Assembly (NCBI GenBank): GCA_029582265.1
Contig: CM055822.1
Coordinates: 2,291,057 to 2,355,056, forward strand
Length of the DNA stretch: 64,000 bases
From: Zoroaster sp. YZ-2022
Lineage: Eukaryota; Echinodermata; Asteroidea; Forcipulatida; Zoroasteridae
Direction of reading: 5' to 3'
Position numbers and translations under genes: made by a program. This document shows, piece by piece, positions 23,718 to 35,700 of the stretch. Below the pieces are notes generated by a model that had not been told where the DNA came from, did not search any database, and saw only the letters and a list, made by a program, of their open reading frames with translations. How positions within the stretch are numbered: position 1 is the stretch's first letter; each line of letters opens with the position of its first letter.

Positions 23718-26700
23718 CTGAAGATATGGAAAATACAAATGAGAATATATATTCTGTCTGAAACAAAGACAAACTTTCAACAAAGGGATGGTTATTTATA
23801 AAATGCCAGTTTGTATTTGCCTTCTGGAACAACGGTCAAGATCATCAGTCGCTTAGTATGTAATATATGTATAAGGTCTATAATATATTATATCTCTTTT
23901 GGATCACACTGTAAACATGATAATATTTTTGAAATTGCCAAGAAGGGCAACCCTTCCAATCACTGAGTGCGTTATAACGAATCACGTGATGCATTTCCTG
24001 CTATTCCGTGTAAAACTTACTCCCCATACACAGTTTTTTAAATCACAAAACATTTCTATTTCAACATGTTATTTCTCACTTTATTAAAGTAAATAATATT
24101 TATTTGGAACTTCAAAATCTGTCACAAGCTTCTAAATTTCTTCGGGAGACCACATATCTGCTGTCAAATGCTCGGCTTAATATCGGCCACGCACTGCCAA
24201 AATCAAAACAGGGTCCCACAAAAATGCATCAATCAAAAGGTGGTCCCGATTAATTATGGATCTTAAACTGATAATGTACAAAAGATATCTATAAGTATTC
24301 GTGTAAGCACAATCAGTTCGAAAAATTGTGAAAACTTGAAATATTAGTCCTGGATTGAGAGCATAATTTCAACCGATCCGTACACCCGAAAATGTGGCTT
24401 GTTTCGGTAATTGTCGGAGCTGTGTTCGGATGTATTTGGTATGAATGTGACTTCCAAATATGAGCAATGTAGGAGTCCAGGATCACCTTTTGATTCATCC
24501 ATCATCGCCCGAGCTTGCAAAACAGCCAATTCAATTTGGTGCCTTGAGAACTTTCGCTCGATTTCAACAAGAGCTGCACGGCAAGAGTTAACAATTGAAC
24601 CATTTCCAAGCAGTACTAGTAGCACTTTCACCGTTTTGTATTGCACTCATACTAGTTTCCATGTTTGTGTGGGTATGTAACGCTGTGGTATTTTAGGATT
24701 TATTACTGGTTCCTGTGACATGCCTATTATATTGGGCTCATTGAGCAATGGTCGAACCATTGAGATGATAGTTTGTTCAATGCTTGAGTGTACCCAGCCA
24801 AACTGGCCCTATTAAGGGATTACTGCCTACTGGGCAGGGAGGATTAATGAAGGATAAGGATAAGCAGTGGCAGTGTCATTGATGTTCCAGACTACAGTAG
24901 CTGTTTTGTAGGTATTAGGACCGTCAATTATCACTTCTTTTGAATTGTCTGCTTCCAGAAGCCGTTACACATGGAAAGGACTATTTTAGCCAATATAGTT
25001 AAACAATTTGCCCAATGGGCACTATAAGGACGGGACGCCTATACATGTGTTCAGTTTTGTGACAGAGCAGGTGCGAATTTAGATCTGTTAACCAACAATA
25101 TCTGTTATGTCAATTTTTCTGGTAAGCAATTTTTTTTTTCTGCTTCAAAGCAGTTCTATGAAATTTGTCCCTTGGTTCAACACATGATACATACTTGTAT
25201 AACAGAGGTCACTGATGTATTCATCAGGACATGTACAGGAGAATGAGTTGAAGAGATTCTTACACGTGCCTCCGTTGATACACGGATTAGATTGACACTC
25301 GTCAACATCTGCAAAGCAAACGGGTGTAATCAGGAAATTAAGGTGATGACAACAAACCAAATCAGGTGCCCTAGGGTACAGAGCTGTAGACTCGATTTGG
25401 TGACTCCAACTCAAGCGGGAGTCGTGGTGACTACACCGATTAAACGATCCGTGTCGATTAAACGATCCGTGTCGATTAAACAACACGGATTATCCAAAGT
25501 TTTTTAAAGATTATCATGATTCAAAGAGTAAAAGTAATTTTGCCAACAAACATTATATTCCCTAAAATTACTTCTCTTGTGCTTTTTAATGAGCATAAAA
25601 CAGAAAAGGAAATGATGAAAAATAAGGATTATAAATCATAAGAAAATACTATTAAACTTGATAATCTCATATTCTCATTTGTAAAAGAAAAAAATCCTTG
25701 AGTTCTTACCAAGGTGACAGAACTGGCCTTCATATCCCGGTGGACAAACACATACGTATCCCTGCTGGTCGTTATCTAGACAAGTTGCCTCATTCAGACA
25801 TTGATGGCCCTCACAGGGGTCAGTGATCTGTAAGATTAACAGAAAAGAAGTGGGTTTAACTGCTGGACATAGGATTTGATCATTCATACATATCCAAATG
25901 GGGTGCCATGGTCATGTATCGGACTTGTGTTCTGATGGCTGGGTCATCAGAATGTGGGTTTGAACCCTGTGCCCTTGAGCAAGACGCTTTAGCATAATTG
26001 TTTCTCTTCACCCAAGAGTACTTGGGTACCTGTTAGGATTGAGGTTGATATTTTATTTTCGAAAAGCCTTTGAAGCACTTTGGTTCTTTGTGGGTGTATA
26101 CTCCCCAGGGAGCTGAAAATGATTACAGGAATGATATTGGTCCAGTGACCGGGGATAATAATGTAAAGCACATTATATTCAAATGAAATATTATTTTTTA
26201 TTAAATGAACAAATTCAAATGTAAACCTTACTTTGTGTAAAGCTGATGATGAAAACTATTTGTCAAAAAATAGATTTCCCATTTTATTTAAAATATTCAG
26301 CATAGATTTCTGCTAAAATATGTATCAGTATAAAATTTAATTTCATATGCCTTTTAATCCAGCCATATATGAGAGACAAAATGTTTAAAAAAACCGATGA
26401 AATATTTGCAAAACATTTTACATTTTATCAGCCTGTATATTTAATAGAAGTTTGTGGCTTACCTATTTCACAGTAGTCACCATGGTAACCCTTGTTACAA
26501 CTGCATAACACAACTTGCTGTCCTGTCATGACGCACACGCCGTTGTCATTACACAAGCTATTTGTCACATGTCTTGGATGTTGCTGTATACAAATTAATT
26601 TCAAATAATCAAAATAAAATAACTGCCAAAAATTTAATGGTGGTTTTTAAAATTTTTAATATTTATCTGAAATGTCAGATTACCCCCTCCCCTTCTGATT

Positions 26701-29700
26701 GCTATATGCCGATGTCTCTGGTTCAATAAACAGATAGTTGTCAAATTTTGTATGGTCAGTCAACTCCCTGGAAAATTGTACCGAGAGTAGGATAATTAAT
26801 TATAATAAAACCCTGCTGAAGGATGAATGGTTTGTGGGAAAATATTTGTATCTTTTATACAAGGACCATTACAGATTTCTGAAAAAATGGTCAGTATAAG
26901 ATGGTGTTTTGTTATCACAAGGTAGTACATTTTTTAACATTTTTGTGGATATTTTCTTTGAGTGGTACTTACGGACTTCACAGTACTGGCCAACAAACCC
27001 GACTGGACAGGTACAAGTGAAGAGGAACAAGCTACGATCCTCACATGTACCACCATTCTGACAGGGAGAAGTCTCACACACAGCTATTGATAAAAAAGAC
27101 AATCGTTTAAAGGGCTACTGGTATATATGGTGCACAATTACAGAAACAGAATTTGATGGGATTTCATAAAGGGAAGGTAAAACATTGGGTTTCATAAACA
27201 TATGTTCATTTCAATCCTCTAGTTTTCAATAAATGTATCATAAAACTAACTTGCATCACAATAGGTGCTCAAGTTTTTTGAGAAATGGAAGACAAACTGG
27301 TAAATGTTTTGTTTTGACAAAAGTAAAAATCCTGAAAAATGGGTAGCGGGTTGTGGGTCTCTGTCTGGTCTAGAGGACAAAGCCCCCTGAACCTCCTGGA
27401 TGTTTAATTTTGGAGGATTTATATACTCTCCACATCCCCACAAACAATAAACTAGAAGTTTAGACAGAGTAGAGGCTATTTCTTTTTTTCCTTGGTGGCT
27501 ATTTTGAGACAAAGGGAGATTTGTAAAAAATCCTGAAATCAGGAGAAACCCTGAGAAATCACAGGTTTGATTAATACAAAGAGCTGATGTATGGCAACCG
27601 TTTGTAAATTCTACAAAATCATTCATTTTGTTATCTTTGATGAATACATTTCAGACAGAGTAGTTTTAATAATGTCTCAGGATGATTGATATGTGTACTA
27701 ACTTTACACTAAGGAAGCTTTTATAATCAACTTGAATAATCAACTTGTTTTTTAAATTCTTTTCAAACCAGCCTACATGCCTAGTTACAACTATGGTCTT
27801 TGTGGTCGTAAATAGTGAATCATTTTTCTCTCAGATATAAGCACACACTGACCAGAAACAGTTGGTTTTTTCAAACCAGCCTACATGCCTATGGTTTACA
27901 ACTACGGTCTTTGTGGTTGTAAAGAGTGAATCATTTTTCTCTCAGATACAAGCACTCACTGACCAGAAACAGTTGTGTTTTCAAACCAGCCTACATGCCT
28001 ATGGTTTACAACTACGGTCTTTGTGGTCGTAAAGAGTGAATCATTTTTCTCATAGATGCAAGCACTCACTGACCAGAAATAAATGGTTTTATGGGAAGAA
28101 TGAAGAGCAAAGTTCAGTTTCTTGCAATGACAGGGAATAGTCTGCATCTAAGTCGCCAATATCTTTACCTCTAATTTGTTTGTTGAGTCTACTGATGAAA
28201 CAACAAAAGTGTATGGCAGGGTTAGATATTTTATTGCTGTGCTTGGGTGTACAAGCTTGTCCGGGCTGTGGAACATCGGCTCTTTTTGACAATACACGAT
28301 TTGCTGGCAATTCAGAGACCTTTACACAAATCAATGGGTGTGTCAATGGAGTGTTACATAATAAGTCTTACTCATTTGGCAGTTGGTTCCCTGTAGAGCG
28401 CCAAATGGACATTGGCAGATGTACTCATCGATACCGTTGACGCAGACACCTCCATTCATACATGGGATACTCTCACACTCATTCACATCTGGGGGGGGGG
28501 GGACACAACAATTTACGAAAATAATTAGAAACATCTTTTAAGGATTGGAAACAGACATTGATGGCAATAGGCCTAGGGTGTGCACATTAATCTGGGGGAA
28601 TTTGTATGCTTTCAAAGTTTTGAAAAATGCAAATATACGGCTAAGGTACCTTAGCCAATCTCGCCCGCTAACTCCACCCGGAACAATCTAAATTTTCACC
28701 GGCAAAAATTCTCGCCCTCACTATTTGTTTTACTCCAAGTCTCCTACCAGACCTTTAGAAAAACCTTAACAATAGAAGAAGCTGGCCACTTTATAGTTTG
28801 ATGTAACCGCTTTGTCTGGCTGGGCATGGCCAGCCCTTAATCCATTCACACAATGGAAAGGCTTATTGGCAATTCAAAAGGTCTAAGCCCCACATGAACA
28901 CTCTTTTGTCAATGGATTAGGAAGTTAACAATGGCAGTTTTTTTTTAGGACTGCAGCTTCATCACTGCTTTCCAGTCAAGTCTCACGATAATACTGGGAG
29001 AATGACCCAGTGGTTTTTGCGGGCGAGATTGGCAACGGTCCCTAAGTGTAAACACTTTTTTTCCTTAGTTGGAAGGGTGGGGAGTATTTTGCCTAAAAGT
29101 TATTAAAAATAAAATGATCATTTAAAAAAGATGTATCACCCGAGTTTTTTGCTGTTTTGTTTAGATACCAGAGCTATATAAGTTATTATTATTCCTATTA
29201 ATTTATTGAAAGGAAAACAAATACTTTGAAGTGAAATATTTAACAAAATAGTTGTTGAAGGAAGCTCCGTTTGACAGTATTTCAGTTGAATGCACGACGG
29301 AACCCACAAATTAATTTGTGCCATATTTACTGTATAACCACGAATTGTATGATTCCTTTTTTGAAATGTGTCTTTTTTAAGCATTTTCCCCTTTTCCTTT
29401 GGATGAAAACAGAAATTTCCGGTAAATGGAATTCAATAACTTATTATCATGACTCTGAGAAATACAACATAATATTTAATCAAAATGAAGTATTGTGTCC
29501 TTTTAAAGCATGTTTTTCTTTTCCCAAATTAAAATAAGTGCTTCGAAAAAAAAAAAAAAAAAAAACCCCTCAATTTCTGGGAATTTAATAAGTTACTATC
29601 ATGACTGTGAAATACAACACAATTTTTAATAAAACTGAAGTTGTTTTTCCCTTGGGGTTATAGTCTGTCACCTGTGGTGTCCAGAACACAAACCATACAG

Positions 29701-32700
29701 TTTTCTGATTCTGAGTCTGGGGTTATGACTTACCAATGCTGCATAATGATCCTCTATACCCGGGCTTACACAGACAATCATATATATCCCCTATGGCTAT
29801 ACATGTGGCTCCATTCCTGCATGGATTATCAAGACACTGCTGGTTGCTGACAGCTATATGGGAAATAAGTAAGACATTGGAATTTAATTCATAATTAACA
29901 TTTCTTTCTTATAGTGCATTTCACATAATGTCTCAATGCGCTTTACATTATTTCCCCATGTCACTGCTGGTTGCTGATGGCTATTGAAATAAGTAAGATA
30001 TTGGAATTTAATTCATAATTAACATTTCTTTCTTATAGCCCATTTCACATAATGTACGCTTTACGTTATTTCCCCTGGTCACTGAGCCAATATCATTCCT
30101 ATAATCATTCTCAGCTCCCTGGGGAGTATACAGCCCATTATGTGCAACCTTTTGGCACTACAGGGCTAATCAAACACAATAACCATCTCTACCCTCACAG
30201 GTACCCATTTATACTCCTGGGTGAAGAGAAGCAACTACAGTAAAGCGTCTTGCTCAAGGACACAAGTACCATGGTTGAGACCAGGATTACACAGGACACA
30301 AGTACCATGGTTGAGGCCAGGATTACACAGGACACAAGTACCATGGTTGAGGCCAGGATTACACAGGACACAAGTACCACGGTTGAGACCAGGATTACAC
30401 AGGACACAAGTACCACGGTTGAGGCCAGGATTACACAGGACACAAGTACCACGGTTGAGGCTAGGATTACACAGGACACATGCAAGTACCACGGTTGAGG
30501 CCAGGATTACACAGGACACAAGTACCATGGTTGAGACCAGGATTACACAGGACACAAGTACCATGGTTGAGACCAGGATTACACAGGACACAAGTACCAT
30601 GGTTGAGGCCAGGATTACACAGGACACAAGTACCATGGTTGAGGCCAGGATTACACAGGACACAAGTACCATGGTTGAGACCAGGATTACACAGGACACA
30701 AGTACCATGGTTGAGACCAGGATTACACAGGACACAAGTACCATGGTTGAGGCCAGGATTACACAGGACACAAGTACCATGGTTGAGACCAGGATTACAC
30801 AGGACACAAGTAACATGGTTGAGGCCAGGATTACACAGGACACAAGTACCATGGTTGAGGCCAGGATTACACAGGACACAAGTACCATGGTTGAGACCAG
30901 GATTACACAGGACACAAGTAACATGGTTGAGGCTAGGATTACACAGGACACAAGTACCATGGTTGAGGCCAGGATTACACAGGACACAAGTACCATGGTT
31001 GAGGCCAGGATTACACATGAATAGATAGAGGGGCAAGGAGTTTTTAAATAATAATCACATTAAGGTTGGTGGATTTCCCATTTTGATGAGTTTATATATT
31101 AGTAAGTTTCCTGACGATGACTAGAGCAGACTAGTCGAAACAATGAGAACAAACCAACCAGCTCTTCTCAGAGCCATCACTTTTTCCAAAAAGAGATCTT
31201 TATAATATGGTGTAACCCAAAAGAACTCAAGAACATATTAGTAATACTTACATGAGTTACAAGTGATACCAGTCCAGTACGGTGTACACACACAAGTGAA
31301 TCCATTAATGCCATTCATGCATACACCAGAATTCAAGCATGGGTTACTCTTACATTCATCAATATCTAAAAACAAAAAATGAAAATAACAGAGTTGTCAT
31401 CTGCCAGAAAATTTCACATACAGGAGTTTATTTTTATTTATTTATTTTTTAAATCACTGGTTCCTAGGAAGGTACAACCTTGGTTATATTGGTATAACTG
31501 GGGCCAATTTCATTGAGCTGCTAAGCAGAGAATTGTGCTAAGCAAATATTTTCACTCAGCATTATAAAATATTTTTAAGCAGCTTTCAGAGATGAACAGT
31601 ATTGACTGGCAAACCCCCTCCCCCTTATCTTAATATTATCTGTACGACTGAAAAATATCAGACTCAGACATGTATTTCAGTCCACAAACCTGGAGTCTGA
31701 GTTAAAATATTGAAAATTCCAGCATATTTTACTCTTCATTTTCCACATCTTGAGAATAGTTTCCGAGATATAACTTACCGAGTTGACAGAAAAGTCCTTC
31801 CCATCCATCGGCACAATCACAGGTGAAGCTCTCTCCATTAGATGTCTCCGTACATAACCCGTCATTCTTACAAGGAACATTGTCACACTGGCCAACCTCT
31901 GTAACAATGCATCATAAAAAAACATCTTCAATTAAAATGGATTCCTCTACATAACTGTTTGTTTATGTGATTATTTTCTTCTTGCAGACATATCACCCGT
32001 CTTTTACTGCCAATTTCCAGAAATTTTGATAATTTTAAAATGAGAGATTTCACAAAACAGTTGTCAGAAGCTTGGGTTAAAGTGTCAAAATTAATTTATG
32101 GCGGGACCCACTATAAATTCATTTCGACACATATTTACTGTAAAACCACGCTTTTCATAATAATTGAGAAAAATGCCATTTGTGTTCCCTTCCTCAAGTA
32201 AAATAGCAATATTAAAATAGCAAAAACCATGGCGATACATCTTTATTTTCAATTTAGTTCTTGCTGGATATTGGTTTTTCCGAATTCATTTGGTTGGTTG
32301 GCTTGCCTGATTGTCGGCCGGCCAGATTGTCGGCCGGCCAGACTGTCGGCCTGTATATGCTGTTCTGCTTATACTGAGCTGTTTTAACCCTGAGCGCAGC
32401 GCATGTACTGTTTACAACAGTCGCTTTTTTGTAATTAACGGGTTTCTCTTAATTGCCTGGGCCAATTTTTTTCATTCTCCGTAAGTTCCCTATTCAGACA
32501 TAGCTAGAACTATAGTGAGAGCCCCGTTAACCTCAGTGGTCAACATCACACAGATTTTCGAGGCACAACCCAGACAGCCCAGACTACTGATGTTACTGCC
32601 ATATGTTTTCTACACTAAGTGCTTATCAGGCAATCAATCATCCTGTCACTGGCTCAATGGAAATAAACCTTCAAGGCATGTGATCGGTACTTTGGTGTAC

Positions 32701-35700
32701 ACAATAAGCTCAGATTATCAAGCTTGGGCCAGACTTTGGTTAGGGTTGTATTTACTTTAGCCGGCGGCTGTTGCATGAATGCCCAAACCCCATGTACTGT
32801 TTCAAACAGTACCATGGTGCAACCGCGCATGGATTTTGGTTTTGCGCTTCATAGGGACCTTTGATCTAAAAAATAAGCTCAGACTGTGGATAGTTATTGT
32901 TGACTGGCGGGGGGGGGGGGGGTGGGGGGGAGGGTTGTAGGGTGGGGATTGGGAATAATTATTTGCAAATAATAATTGATCACTATTACCTGTAATTGTT
33001 CCAGTCAGATAAGCATCACAATAAAGTCGGAAAAATTGATTTAGAAAAAAAATCAGACTTTTGTCAGTAATTCATTATTTTTATTAAAAAAATTTAAATA
33101 AATTTTGGCTAAAATCTGTTGGGTTGGGCCCAGACTACTTCTATTCTTATAATTAACACTTTTGATAAAGGATTGTGCTCACCCCACATGATTATTACGC
33201 CCAAACCCCCAGGTACTTTTTCAAACAGTACCACGGTGCAACGGCGCATGAATTTTGTGCCGGCGCCGCGCAGGGTTAAGAATGACATGACATGCCTTTT
33301 CACCTGCCTGTTGGCCAACATCTTGGCTGGTCTGTTGGCTAGGCTGTTGGCCAGCCTGTTTGCCATCCAGAAAACTGGCCTGTGAGTCACCTGTCGGCCA
33401 GACTTATGGATTATTAGTCACTGAAACACACCCGCCCTGCTGACCTCACTATGTTTCTAACCCAATATGGGTAGATGTCAGAATCCCTCCAGACATGTTC
33501 ACCTTATTTCTTTGTTTTCACTTTCTGCCTATCATTTCTGTCTATCTATTTCTGTCTATCATTAAGGCTATCCGTCTCTCTGATACTCACCCTGTGTCGC
33601 ACATGATGGATGCCTGAATCCCTCCAGACATGTTCACCTAATTTCTTTGTTTTCACTTTCTGCCTATCATTTCTGTCTATCTATTTCTGTCTATCATTAA
33701 GGCTATCCGTCTCTGTGTTACTCACCCTGTGTCGCACATGACGGATGCCTGAATCCCTCTGGGCAGACACACCTGATGACTTTGTTTTCACTGACACACT
33801 TTGCCTCCGCTGGACAAGGGTTACTGTAGCACATGTTGGGATCTATAGCAACAAAACCAGAACACAATAACATTGTTATAGTTTGAACAAAATTGTTTTC
33901 CGCTAGCTCTGTTCCACATCATAGCCCTCTATGGTAGGGAGAGGGGGAGGGTTTTGTAAAAACTATCAAATTTGTTTGTGTGTTCATAGTATTGTTCTCA
34001 CCCAATTGTTGTTTATTGTTAGGAAAAGTAGTCTTTGGAAGTTTGAAGGTTTGTTTTAAATATTTTTATTTACATGTATTCCTTTTGAAATGTATTAGGA
34101 TGCAATTCAATCTTTGATTATAATGTAATGTTTTTTTTCATTATATAATAACAAATAAACCAGTTATCTATCTATGTCACCCTCAAAGAAGTAAGCATAC
34201 TTTAATATAAGCAGTTAGACAACATTACCAATGTTACATGCAGGAGTGTGATTTGACATTTAAGTAAAAAATCCTGAAAAAGGAGTAGCGGGCCTGGGTC
34301 TCCTTTTGGTCTAGAGGACAGAGCCCCTAAACCTCCCAGGTGTTTAATTTGAGGCTTTACAGACTCTCAACATCCCCACAAACAAACTAGAGGTTTGGAC
34401 ACAATACAGGCTACTTCTTTCTTTCCTTGGTGGCTACTTTGAGGCAAAGAGAGATTTGTAAAACATGAAACCATTCTGAGAAATAACAGGCCTGTATATA
34501 TCTTTCCTCTTAGATTTACATAAAGACTACTAAATGACGTACCATTTTACATAAAGACTACTAAATGACGTACCATTTGACACAAAGACTACTAAATGAC
34601 GTACCATTTGACACAAAGACTACTAAATGACGTACCATTTGACATAAAGACTACTAAATGACGTACCATTTGACATAAAGACTACTAAATGACGTACCAT
34701 TGACATAAAGACTACTAAATGACGTACCATTGACATAAAGACTACTAAATGACGTACCATTTTACATAAAGACTACTAAATGACGTACCATTTGACATAA
34801 AGACTACTAAATGACGTACCATTTTACATAAAGACTACTAAATGACGTACCATTTGACATAAAGACTACTAAATGACGTACCATTTTACATAAAGACTAC
34901 TAAATAACGTACCATTGACATAAAGACTACTAAATGACGTACCATTTGACATAAAGACTACTAAATGACGTACCATTTGACATAAAGACTACTAAATGAC
35001 GTACCATTTGACATAAAGACTACTACATGACGTACCATTTGACATAAAGACTACTAAATGACGTACCATTTGACATAAAGACTACTAAATGACGTACCAT
35101 TTGACATAAAGACTACTAAATGACGTACCATTTGACATAAAGACTACTACATGACGTACCATTTGACATAAAGACTACTAAATGACGTACCATTTGACAT
35201 AAAGACTACTAAATGACGTACCATTTGACATAAAGACTACTACATGACGTACCATTTGACATCAAGACTACTAAATGACGTACCATTTGACATCAAGACT
35301 ACTAAATGACGTACCATTTGACATAAAGACTACTACATGACGTACCATTTGACATAAAGACTACTAAATGACGTACCATTTGACATAAAGACTACTAAAT
35401 GATGACGTACCATTTGACATAAAGACTACTGAATGACGTACCATTTGACATCAAGACTACTAAATGACGTACCATTTGACATCAAGACTACTAAATGACG
35501 TACCATTTGACATAAAGACTACTAAATGACGTACCATTTGACATAAAGACTACTACATGACGTACCATTTGACATAAAGACTACTAAATGACGTACCATT
35601 TGACAAAGACTACTAAATGACGTACCATTTGACATAAAGACTACTAAATGATGACGTACCATTTGACATCAAGACTACTAAATGACGTACCATTTGACAT

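Noticed and set aside
30221..31036. Long open frames on both strands (up to 267 codons)
   Set aside because: Artefacts of the 36-bp tandem array; several overlapping frames are equally open.
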